A stretch of DNA of 48,947 nt, taken from the NCBI GenBank assembly GCA_004335835.1, contig RWJK01000281.1, forward strand, positions 1-48,947, written 5' to 3'. The notes under the pieces are model-generated. The model was not told the DNA's origin, ran no database searches, and saw only the letters and a list, made by a program, of their open reading frames with translations. Shown here one piece after another: positions 24,235 through 35,427 of the stretch (positions are counted from its first letter, which is position 1; every line of letters starts with the position of its first letter). The stretch comes from Scenedesmus sp. ARA3 (lineage: Eukaryota; Chlorophyta; Chlorophyceae; Sphaeropleales; Scenedesmaceae). The translations under genes and the position numbers were made by a program.

Positions 24235-27200
24235 ATGGCTACGAGAACCACACTCGGAGCCAACAAACCGGGCACCAACCCGGCCCTTGCCGAAAAGGAC
24301 CACCGCACCAAGATCCTTCTTTGCCTTACCAAGCTTAATGAAAAGAGCACCCTGCGAGCAGCTGCTGAGGAGCTGTCTGTGATCATCAGGGTACACTGCT
24401 GCTGACTGCTGCTATTGCTGTTGAAGGAGCCAGTGCAGTAGCTGACACGCTTCTTGCATGCAGGCACTGGATAATGACAGCCTGCAGGCGCTGGTTCAGA
24501 GCATCTGCAGCACGGGCGCATGGGAACCAAAAGCCTTTGCCAAAAAGGCAAGTACAGCAACAGCAATGGAGACAGCATCATGTTTCTGGCTCCAGCGTTG
24601 AGTTGTAAATCCCGAACTTGAACAGCAGCAACCATGTTTACTGTATACAGCAGAATATATCAGATCGCATGCCCAGGTGTGAGGGTGCTGCTGCCTGCAG
24701 GAGTGCATCAAGGTGCTGGCACAGCTGCCCCAGCCCTCATGTCCAGTGGCAGATGTGGTGGTGCAGCAGTACCTAGGCAAGATACTGGCACACCTGAAGA
24801 AGCAGCTGCAAGTGAGAACGGAGCTGCTTGGGTCGCACAGCTGCAGCTTAGGCACTATGCAGGCCATGTTCAATAGCAACGCAGCATGTGTGACTATCAG
24901 GCTTGTTGATGTCACATCAGCTACGGTAGCATGAGGCGACAGCCGGCCACTGCAGCTGCAGTTTGGTGACGATGCAGTAAGCATGATGAAGGTGCCAGCA
25001 TGAATAAACCAGTGGCAGCAGCACTTCTTCACCATTTTGGGCTTCGTGAAGCAGATTATAACTCACCATGGGTTGGTGCTCTGTGTGCGTGGCTGGTGCT
25101 TACTGCTTGCAGGACACTGACAGCCTGGTGCGCGATGCAGCGTGTGAGGCACTGGCAGCGTACGCATGGGCCCTTGCAGACGCGGCAGGCAGCTCCCTGC
25201 CGGGTAACAGCAGCTGCCCAGTCGTCAAGCTCATCTTTGAGTGCTTGGCAGAGCAGAAGAAAGAGGCACAGCACGGTGCCAGCCAGGCACTGCTCATGGT
25301 GAGGCTGCGCAGCTCAGCAAAGCACATGATTGTACTTGTTGCAGCAGCCAGAGCAGCAGCTGGAGTGCGCAGCCCGCCTGGCTCCTACGCAGCTTGCGTG
25401 CAGCAGTAATTTGCGCAGCGCTGCAACAACTGTGCCATTGCATTATCAACCCCAAGCCTGCTGCGCTTCCAAGTAGCAGATGTGTGCAATGCTGTAACAG
25501 TGCCTGGCTGTCCATGCACACTGTGCAGGTGGCTCCTTGCATAGGCCCACTTGACAAGGAGTTGGTCAAGCTCATCCTGCGCATGCTCAAGAGCGCCACG
25601 TTTCAAGGCACTGCGCCACTGCTGGCTGCCATTGCCAGCACAGACGCAGACACACATGCACCTGTGGGGCTGCTCAAGGTATGCAGCTCAAGATTTGGTT
25701 TACCGCTTCATTGCATGCCTGCTGCCTGCTCAACATGCCTTGTTGTTCATGTGCCGCACAGCACCTTGCACTGTTGATCAGTCCTGCCACATGCACACTC
25801 AAACAGTGCTGCAAGCACATGGCAAGCACATCTCGTATCATCTGCGCTGTGCGCTGCTGCTGTCCAGGCTGGCGCCGGCGCCTTCCTGCCCTACCTCAAC
25901 CACCTGGTGGGCCAGCCGAGCAGCCGGCGCAGCTCCTCAGGCTACGACGCAGCAAGCAGCCAGGCCGCAAGCAGCGGCAGCGGCATCATCGGCTGCCTGG
26001 CGGCCAAGGACTGGGCTGTGCGGCGCGCTGCAGCTGATGCGCTGCGTGCGGCTGTGCTGCTGTTGGGGCCTGCCATGGAGCCAGACGGGCGCTGGCAGCT
26101 TGGCGACCCCAGCAGCTTGACGCACAGATGCCTGTCTGCGCTGGACGCGCAGAGCTGCAAGTTTGACAAGGTACGTGTGCAGCTGTGTCGTACAGTACAT
26201 GATGCGTGCATGCGCTGGTCAGAAGCACCTGGCATGCCAGCTCCTTACGATGCTTGTCAGCCTCATTCACAGCCTGCAAATCGAACACACAACAGTGGCA
26301 CGCAGCTATCTCGCCAGCTCTCTGCTCGATGTTTGCTGCAGTATATGCTCTCATGCTTCTGCGGGTACGAGCGCAGCAGCGAATGTTTGTGTTTTGGTGT
26401 TCTTTGCTGCAGGTGCGCGAGGCACGCGATGCTGCACGTGAGGCTGCCGGGCTGCTGCAAGAGCTGCAGCGCTTTGTGCAGGACGAGGGACCGGACGGAG
26501 ATTGGCGCGCGTGGGTCAGCAGCCATGTGGCAAACACAGGTGTGTGCTGGCTCGGGCGGGTGTTTGTAGTGGTGACAGTAGGCAGCGCAGCCACAAAATC
26601 TGCATGAAACGCCATGGCAGATGTGCTGCAGTGTCGTACCAGGCGCTTGAATATGATCAACAACTCAGCCATCGCATCAGCAGCGGTAAGCTCAAGGAAA
26701 CCCCTCAAACTTTGGCTTGCGGCTGCACAATTGTCTGAGTGCAGGGTGTGTGACGCCCACCAGCAGCTCTGCCCAGCACAGCCCGCTGCGCAGCAACACC
26801 AGCGACCTTGAGACCCGCATGTCGCTCAACATGCTGCGCACATCACCCATCAGCGAGCGCTTCCAGCAGGCAGCAGTGCAGCAGGACCTGATAGCAGAGC
26901 CAGGCAGCAACAGGGGCTCAGCAGCTGGCACGGCAGCACAAGAGCGGCCTGCAAGTGCCAGTAGCAGCGGTGCTGGCAGCTATGATGTCGCTGCAGGAGT
27001 TGTTGCTGATGAGGCAGAAGCAGCAGCAGCAGCGACGGCAGCTGGGTTTGAGGTGACGCTGCACCTCCCAGATGAGGAGCAGCAGCAAGCAGAAGCTGAG
27101 CAGCCGCAGCAGCTTCAGCAGCAACCATCGCGCCGGCAGTGGTCGCGCAATAGCAGCAGCAGCAGTAGGCCTGCCAGCAGTGGAGCTCAGGTGACAAGCA

Positions 27201-29744
27201 GCAGGCCTGCCAACAATGGCGGCGCGGCAACAAGCAGCAGGCCCAGCAGCGCAGCAGCCATCAGCCGGCCTGGCAGTTCTGCCAACTCCAGGCGCTCAAC
27301 TGCAGAGCAGCAGCCAGCGCTCAAGCGGCAAAGCAGCCACACTGTTACCCCTGCAAGCACTGCAGCAGCAGCTGGGTTGTTTCCTGCAGCTGTGCAGCAG
27401 GCAGACGGCGCTAGCGACGCCGGACAGGGCGCAGCAGCAGCAGCAGCACCAGAGCCTACAGCAATGCAGGTGTTGCCCAGGGTAGCCGGTGGCGTGCACC
27501 AGCTGAGCAAATCCAGCAGCAGCAGAGCCGCAAGTGTTGCCGCAGCTGGTGAGTGCTACCCAATGTCCACACATATGCCCTCAGCAGGTGCTTGTGGGAC
27601 TGGTGTGCCACTGAAGCAGGCGCTGCTCTTTTCTACACAGTTTGCTGCGCAGCAATGCTAGGATCAAGTGCAGATGTTGCGGTCTCTCAGTCGTAGTCTC
27701 TGTTTTTTGCATGCCATTGTTGCGTGTGTTGTGGCTGCAGGGACCCTGTCAGCATGGGCAGGCCCAACTCAGCAAGAGTGGGAGCTGGTTCAGCAGCTGC
27801 TGCAGCAGTACCAGCAGCAGCACACAGCCATGTCAAGCGCCATGCAGCAGATGCAGGAGGCCCACATCGCAGCCATGGCAGGCCTGCAGGTGAGTGTGCT
27901 GGCTGAGGCAGCGCTGCATGCCTGGGCGCCCAGCATGTGACAGGACAGCTCTGCTGGCTGCAACTTTTGTGCTCCATCACCAGCTGGCCCTTTCTACTGC
28001 TGCTGTAGCCTGGCACCCCTCTTACTGTGGGCACGATGGTGTGCTATCTGCAGGAGCGTGTAGCCCAGCTTGAGGTGCTGACCCAGCAACTGGTCAGCAG
28101 CAGCAACAGTGGGGCAGCATGTGATCACAAAGGCAACAGCAGCCCAGTAGTGTTCCCCACTGCACCTCAAGGGGCTGGCTCGTCCAGCAGGCTAGGACCC
28201 AGCAGGAGCTGCAGCAATGCAGCAGCCGCTGCAGGTGTTGCAGCAGGCGCAGTGGCAGCTGCAGACAACCCAGAAACACCTGGCGTAGCAGCAGCAGGAG
28301 CAACAGCAGCAGCGGCAGCTTCTGGTGGCAGGGCGTCAGGCCGCTGGGCGACAGACCCTGGTATGCAAGATGGCTATGCGCGCATGTTCAGGTCTGAGGA
28401 CTGGGGCACGCCTGGCTCTAACAGCATCAGCGCAGGAGGGGTTAGCGGCAGCATGGGTGGCAGCGGCATGCGCTGCAAGCCGGGGCTGTCTGTGCTGGAC
28501 ACGCTGTCAGCAGGGCACAGGAGCTGCAGCGGCACCAACACACCCACGTCTGCAGGCGGAAACAGGGTGAGGTGCTGGGTTCTGCTGGCAAGCCGTCCAC
28601 GCAGCACAGCAGCAGCAACCAAACAGCCAGCGTCCCTGAAGGCATTGAGCACACAGCTTGACTGCTATGAGAAATGTTACTCGACCACAACACTTTCTGC
28701 ATGTCGTCAGCAGCACTTGCCACCCACTGCATGTTGCACAACATTGCATGAACACATTTGTCCCAGAGGAATTGCAGGAAACCTTGATCAGGCCACAGGA
28801 TATTGCTTGCACTAACAACCTTGCTGTTTCTGGCGTTGCTGCATTGCCTTGCCAGGGCTGGGAGTCGCAGATGGCAACACCCAGCGATCTGGACACCGCC
28901 TATGCTGATGCACTGCGCGGCGACAAGGGCGACGTGCACCTGCTGCGCCTAATCCAGAAGACGGGGCCTGTCTGGAGCAAGCTTGCGCCACACACCAGCA
29001 AGGGCCTGCTGGCTGTCTTCATCAAACACGTCAAGGTGTGTTTTGCAAACGAGTCGCTGGCCAAACATATTCAGGTGCACAATTGCAAACAAGCCCTGCT
29101 TGAAGCACGTGTCTTGTTGCTTACCAACCTAACAAATGCCGGCGGCTGGCACGGATATCATACACGCAAGAGTGCGAGCATGTGGCAATCACGGTTTCGT
29201 GCTGGGGTGGTTTGAGGTATGCATCACGCCTGTTGCATGCATGCATGCATTGGCAACCGTACAGGACGGCGTGATGCTCCACCGCGTGCTGCCATGGCTG
29301 TGGCGGCTGGCTGACGAAGACGAGGGCCGGCCTGACCTGCCTGAGGAGCTGCAGCAGCAGCTGCTGGAGGCTTTGCACTGCTGCCCTGTGGCAGAAGACC
29401 CCCAGGTGACGATGTGCCCTGCTGGCAGCTTTGTTCTGTGGCAGCAATTGATGCTGCATTGCGTGTGCTGTGTTCAGACTTCACAGCAGGTTGGTGCCTC
29501 AGCGGTCACGATTCAATGTGTGACTGCATACCACATCAGCCAGCCACTGATGATCATGCTTGCATTGGCAGCACTCATGCGGAAAATGAATGTGGCTGCA
29601 CGCTGCCAAGCTGCGGTTTTTAGTGCTTTTTCAGTTGCTTGACACTGATGTCAGCTTTACGTTTGATTGCTGCAGACAAGCGAGAAGGTGGCATTGCTGG
29701 AGTCCTCCCTGCGGACGGTGTGGCAGCACAGCAAGCAGCAGTGA
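24235..29744 (+). CDS. TORTIFOLIA1/SPIRAL2-like microtubule-associated protein
   Basis: Plant-family microtubule-binding protein that controls microtubule minus-end dynamics and growth direction. Thirteen exons join in one frame (990 aa): 24235-24390, 24464-24547, 24701-24811, 25113-25298, 25529-25678, 25868-26170, 26413-26539, 26745-27548, 27741-27889, 28054-28566, 28856-29035, 29265-29405 and 29676-29744. Intron 2 has a GC donor (AAG|GCAAGT). Residues about 15-365 are HEAT/TOG-like helices (for example RTKILLCLTKLNEKSTLRAA and DTDSLVRDAACEALAAYAW). Residues 374-640 are Ser/Ala/Gln-rich and disordered. Residues about 645-705 form a Gln-rich coiled coil (QEWELVQQLLQQYQQQHTAM). Residues about 862-985 match the conserved C-terminal domain (LLRLIQKTGPVWSKL). 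Start 24235 is the first ATG in frame. Confidence 0.88.
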
Positions 29745-30227
29745 AGTTGCAGCAGCATACCTGTAGCAAGCCTGCTTCTCTGCCAATCGCAGGCTTGATT
29801 TGACGATGAAATTGTTTGTGCTTTGCTTCATTGACGTGATGCAGCGAGTACCTTTTGCGGATCGTGGGTGAATCGGTCAACCGGATGATGAAGCCTAGCT
29901 GGGCACCGATTGCGCATCGATGTAGCTTTTACATTTACTCGTCACAAAGTAGGTTGTATTGGGTGATACAACCGCGATAGCTGCGCTGTTCACGCACGTT
30001 GACTACTTTGAGTCACAGCTCCTGTGCATTGTGTTAGTGTAGCCCGGTTTGAATGCGTGTGTGCTGAACTATACATCACCATTTTGACCCGCCTACCATC
30101 GTTTGGCTCTGGATCACAGCAGTAAAATAGTTCCCGCGCACTTACGCATACGTGTGGCAGCAGGATCGCATAAGCAAACACGCCTCTCGACGTTTGATCG
30201 CCAAGTGCCCGATCTGCTAAACGTCCG
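29745..30227. other. intergenic region with a short hairpin
   Basis: Between two genes in the same orientation. It contains an 8-bp hairpin GGTTGTAT-tgggtg-ATACAACC (29952-29973); no TGTAA signal was found by eye. Confidence 0.5.
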
Positions 30228-31302
30228 ATGGAGGGGTGCATTGAGAGCCTGTATGAGGATTGGGCGAAGCAGGAGGCACTGTCCATTGAAGCACTCTCGC
30301 TGGAGAAGTTGCTGATGCCCACCTTCTCTGAAATCAGTCACGATGGGATCGATCTACCCAGTGTTAGGAGCTATGCAGGTACGTGGAGCTTCTGCAAGCT
30401 AGCTTGTGGCCAGCACCACATGCTGTGTAGCCTTTCTCACTTTAGGCGTTTCGTCTGCAGGTGCCAGCGGTCTTCTGACATGCCCAATGAAGACACAGGC
30501 TGCTCCAGGCATGCCATCGATGTTGCTGGTGCCTCAGCAGCAGAGCATCAGCGCTGGCTCGACAGAGTCGGAGAGTATTGAATCGGGCGATGAGGACTAC
30601 GCAGGTGCGTTCAGGCATAATGATTGTTTGATACTTTCAGTTCTCAAGCCTTAATTCCCGGCAGTGCTTCCAGCTAGCAACTATCCTACATCAGCTTGTT
30701 GTTGTGTTTGCTTCCGTACGGCCTGTCATCAGTGCACCAGTGATAGCAGGCTTCGCTGACAAGGGTGTGTTTGTCATGAATATGCAGGGCTGTTACCCTC
30801 CAGGGCAACTGGCAGCAAGTGCAGCAGCCAGAAGGCAGCATTCAAGCGTAGCAGGCTAGAGTTTGAGGCATCCATGACTGGCGTGCTGCAGCCATTTGAT
30901 GCGGTGAAGGTAAGGTACTTATCGAATGTGTCAGGTGGCAATGGAGCATAGCCATCAGCAGCAGCAACGTCGGCTGGTTCAGCTAGCAATCACAAGTCAC
31001 AGTGCACATTGCTTCCTTCTGTGTGCCGTTTGCTGTTTGCACAGGTTTCAGTGCGCATGGCTCAATCAGCAAGCAAACCAACCAAGAGCAAGTTCTGTGC
31101 ATGTTGCATTTCCACAGCAACTTATGTGTGGTCCGCTTTGCGGATGCTGGGATGGCCGGCACATGTGTCTCAGCTGTGCTGCCCTGCTGCCGTTGCTGCG
31201 TCTTCTGGCTGCCTGCAGAACTATGGCACTGGCAGGCTCTCACTGCAGCAGCTCAACGCCAAGATCAAGGCAAAAGCAGAAGCCGCACGTAGTAAAGCGT
31301 GA
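30228..31302 (+). CDS. unrecognised small spliced gene
   Basis: I do not recognise the family. Exons 30228-30378, 30461-30604, 30788-30909 and 31219-31302 join in phase. A fifth segment, 31045-31125, with a good acceptor (gcacag) and matching phase, may be an extra exon. The product is 166 aa without it, 193 aa with it. The start gives MEGCIESLYEDWAKQEALS, an acidic amphipathic helix. The middle is Ser/Glu-rich (STESESIESGDEDYA). Residues about 100-140 are basic (KAAFKRSRLEFEASMTG), and the end is a Lys/Ala helix (LSLQQLNAKIKAKAEAARSK). No signal peptide or membrane segment is seen. The phase consistency at four introns argues that it is real. A nuclear or cytoskeletal adaptor is a guess only. 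Confidence 0.6.
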
Positions 31303-34300
31303 AGCTCGTGTGGAAGCTGCAGGGAGGCTGACTTGCAGCGCCTGATGGCGGCATTGCTGTTGTCACTGCATCCCCTCCTCACAGCTGGGAGTTGGGTGCA
31401 TCGCAGGAAGTAGCGCTGCACAGCAGTCACTGCTCAGCAGCAGGCGCAGCTGTTGCCTGCTGTTGACGCACAGGTTGCGGTAATACCTGAACAATAAGGA
31501 GTGCATGTCTGATGTGGGAGTACGATCGCCGTTGTTGTCAGTGACCCATTGTCTAATGCGTGAGCGTGTCGTGTAACTGCAGCAGGTTGGGCTGTGGGTG
31601 GGTTGTGAGTTGCATTTGAGCCAAGAGGTTCCTTGTTGTTGTGGGTAGCTGGGGGTTGTGTGTGTCGCGAGCACAGCATGCATTGTGTGTCTGTGGTTCT
31701 CTCTGTGTTTGTGGGTTGTGGGCAACGCATAGCTTGCAAAGGCGTGCGCTGTGCAGCAGCACACAGCAGTATCCCTAACGCACTGCATTGCAACAGCAAG
31801 CTCAGCATGCAGGGTTACAAGTGCTGCGTTGCTGGCAAGCGCGGCACCAAACGTGTCAGTTGCAGGAGTTGCCAAGTCCTGCGTGTTCCTCTCATAATAC
31901 TTGTGTCTGGCGCATCCTCAAGTCCAGCAGGCAGCTGCATTCTATGGCAAAGCATGCCTGAGCCGCAATGCAGCAGCATCATGCATTGCAGGCCTGAAGC
32001 TTCTGGTGGCATATGCCGCTGGCGGCGCTTGCAGCACAAAGAAGCAAGCATAATTGGGCTTGCTGTCAGTGACAGTACTGTGCATGTTTGTTCACCCATT
32101 GCAGCAGGCTTTGGCCTCGGGCCACTGCTGATGTCACATCACACTGCTGCAGCAAGCTGGCTGCTCACGTTGTACACTCATATCTGTCTTACTCACTGTT
32201 ACAATTACTGAGGTTCTTGCCGCTTGTTTCATTCCATGGCCATGGCTGGAAGCAGCTGTGGCGTGTCATTTTGGGCTGCCCTGCAGAGGGCAGCACCAAT
32301 CCACTGCTGGTGTCTGGGTGCTGCAGCGTGCTTTGACTCGTACTGTGGCCTGCTGCATGTTTGTGGGGGCGCGGGAGGGATCGCGGGAGAGCTGTGCATG
32401 TAGCGCAAGGGGCAAATGCACCCGGCCTACATACATCGGCTTGGGTGTTGCGGCGATTTTGCATTGCGGCTGTCGCAGTGTGCATTTGCAACGCAGGAGC
32501 AGCAGCACATAAACACTGTGTGACGCGTTGGAAGCGGGTTTTTCTTTGCATTGCCGACTGGCAAAGCCATCATGCCTCTCATTATGGAGCAGTGCAGCCA
32601 TGGTCCTCACAGATGTCGGTCCATCATCGCAGCATCAGCGCATGGTGATCCCTGAAGCACTGGCTAGTGGCAGGGCTCTCCGAGGGATGTCCTGCACTGA
32701 CACTGTTACTACTGGTTTGCAGGGAACAGCATTGTACCTGTTCTTTGGGTAATTTTTGCAGTGCCGTGCTTGTTATGGTGTCGTGTGCACCAGTCAGCAT
32801 GTTCTGTCTGCGCCGCGCATGTGCTGAGCAGTCCGCTTTGTGCTGTGCTTCAACGGGGTTCAGGGTGTTTCTGTTGCCTGGCGGCATCTTGCTGGCTGCG
32901 TGCGCAAGATGTCCAGTTGTCAATGCATGCGTCACAGGGGCCTGGCACTGAATTAAGTGCATGGCTCGTGATCCTTGTCAGTTGCAGTACTAGTCATCAC
33001 CACCAACAATGCATGCTTGGTGCAGTAGTACTTGGGTTGGTGCTGCCGCAATGGCAGCTCCCAGCGCGTGCAGTACGTGCATTGCAACCGCAGGCGTGTG
33101 TCCTGTTGCACACAGCATATGCTGCACGCTTGTGCTTGGTATGCATGTGCATGCGAAGGCTTGAGGAAGACTGTGGCAGTGTGGCGCAAGTAGGATGCGC
33201 GAAAGGGGTATCAGTACTTTGGGGTGTGATGGCGGGTGTTGTGGTGGCAGTGCATGCTGTTTACTGTGCATCCTGCTATTTGGGGGGTCCAGGAAGTTGT
33301 GGATGCTCTTGGCTGGGTGTGTGTGCCGCCTAGGACGTGTGTATGTGTGTGGTGATGGTGGTGCGCAGCCAAAAGAGCACGAGGCATGCAGCCGGCAGCA
33401 GTGTGCTGAGGGTGTTGTGGTTCGCTGTTAAGTTGGAGCATGGTGGTTTGCATGTGGCCCTACAAGTCATTACCTTGTTGTTACGGACAGGTGCGGTCGT
33501 GTTCTGTAGGCTGAACGTCAGCAATACGCATTATTTTCATACTACATAACTGATACGTAGGGTGTGCAGTGCTTGGCTATGATGCTGGTGTGTTCTGTTG
33601 TTGTTCTGGCTTGCAACGCATTGCAGCTCGCCTGCAGGCTCTCGTTAGGTTTGTCAGGTCTGTCACATATACATTGCCTCGTGCGCGTGTACCCTGTCAA
33701 TAAGGGCTGCTGTATTGATTGTGCGTGTGCGTCTCTCCATTTTGGCTGTTCTGGCATGCATGCAACTCAGTCAGGCTCCGGTTCAGCCTGGTGACATCAC
33801 GGTGGGGCGCAGGTAGCTGCAGTGCGGCCTGCAGCACATGTGTGCGGTGTGGGGCCCTGCCGGCCACAGCACCAGTAGTACGTGCCGTTGCTGTGCTGCA
33901 CATACTTCCAATCTGGTTGTCGAATACTACCCCAGGCCTCCTGTTTCACGTGTGCTTCTCATGTGCTGGCATCACTGCTTGCTGCAGCAGCATGCCGGCA
34001 TTACGGGCCACTCTTTTGCATGTGTGGCAGCTTGGTTAGTCACGCTAGGCTGCTGCTGCTGGTTGTTGCTACTTCATTCACGGATTGAATCCTGTGCAGC
34101 GCGGGCAGCAGCAGGTGCCTTTATGATTGTATTGCACCACAAGGTCACCACAGGATCCAGAGCATTCTCTGCTATGCTTGACCTGCATCAGAGTAGGACG
34201 CGAGAGGAGCCCCGCTGGCCTGGTGTGCCTTGCAGGGGGCGCAGGCAGCACGGCTTGGGGAGGCTGGCAGTGCTGCTGGCATGTGGTAGGTTGCAGGGGG

Positions 34301-35427
34301 CCCAGTTGGCTGGAAGAAACAGGTCTTCTGTCTGTTGTGAGCCCGCTTTGCATCAGGCGGTGTAGCTGTGGTGGGTGTAGCCAGTTGCCGACATTTGTAG
34401 GTGTGTGCTGTGGGTGGTGTTTGGTGCTAAAAAGCCAGACTCTGTACTCATAGCATAGAAAGGGGCGCAGTGTGGTTGGTGCCAGTGATTCATTCTATCT
34501 GAGCTGTCAGCAGCAGCATGACAGCACTGTGTGGAGGCGATGGTGGGCCTTACGGGCAATCCGTTTGCTGCACAGTCTCTGGCGCATTTGTTGGAGGTGT
34601 TCATGTTGTGGTGCTGCAGACATCGATTCTGTGCACTTGCAGAGCCTCTGTGTGATGTTTGTGTTATGTCTGTGAAACTTGGTACCATCAAGTCCGATTG
34701 GGCCTGCCAGCCTTGGCCAGTTTTCTGCCTTAAGATAGCGTTGCGATCAAGTGCTGCAATCCACTTATGGCTGTGACATTGCATCCGATGCCCAGTGGGT
34801 GCACTGCTGTAGTCCACCTACAATGTGGCAGGTAACTAGTTCTGAGGGGTTCCCCAAGTGCAAAACGTCGCTCATTGCATTTGAAAGGCCCTGCAGCTTC
34901 TGCATGCATATGCCTCAAGTATAACTGACTCTTGAGTACATCACACCAAAGGTTCTCTTTCTGTCTGGTACAGTTGTCAATTGCTTTGCGTGCTTTACGG
35001 GCTGAACATGCACAATCTGAACCCTGAAACTCAAACTGCACTAGGAGCCCTCGAGCTATGTTTGTTTAAAGTCACTTGGCAGAGACAGCAACCGTGATGC
35101 CTTTGTCAGACCAGCGGCGCATGTGAGTTACCGCTGGAGCAGCACCCTCTCACTACGTAAACATCACACATAAACACGCTGTCACCTCGTCACTCTCTCC
35201 CTGCCTCCCCTGCCCAGCGCCCCACCCAGAACTCGACCACGCACAACACCCTGGCTTAACTGTACACGCAACTCCACACTCACACTGCAGTGATACATCC
35301 CAAGCAGAGGCTAGGCCAGCGCAGAAAGCTGCAAGCCCTAGCTATCCTGCAGCTGCTGGCACGGGCCACAGCTGTCTGCCGGGCAGCACACTAAGCACAC
35401 GCTGCATCGCTGACAGCAGCCGGCTGC
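31303..35427. other. 4.1-kb G/T-rich region without a credible gene
   Basis: Between convergent genes. From about 31500 to 34600 the plus strand is visibly rich in G and T (many gtgtgt, ttgtgg, gcatg words), and CAG/CTG runs are rare. Open frames are short, Cys/Ser-biased and lack splice-linked partners. I found no transposase or reverse-transcriptase motif. It may be a long untranslated region, a non-coding transcript or an eroded element. The part nearest 35427 should be the LHCA 3' untranslated region. Confidence 0.5.
31572..31576 (+). terminator. candidate polyadenylation signal of the unrecognised gene
   Basis: TGTAA 270 bases after the stop at 31302, in the range usual for algal 3' untranslated regions. 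Confidence 0.35.

Noticed and set aside
31500..34600. Retrotransposon or DNA transposon
   Set aside because: No reverse-transcriptase, integrase or transposase motifs and no terminal repeats seen by eye.
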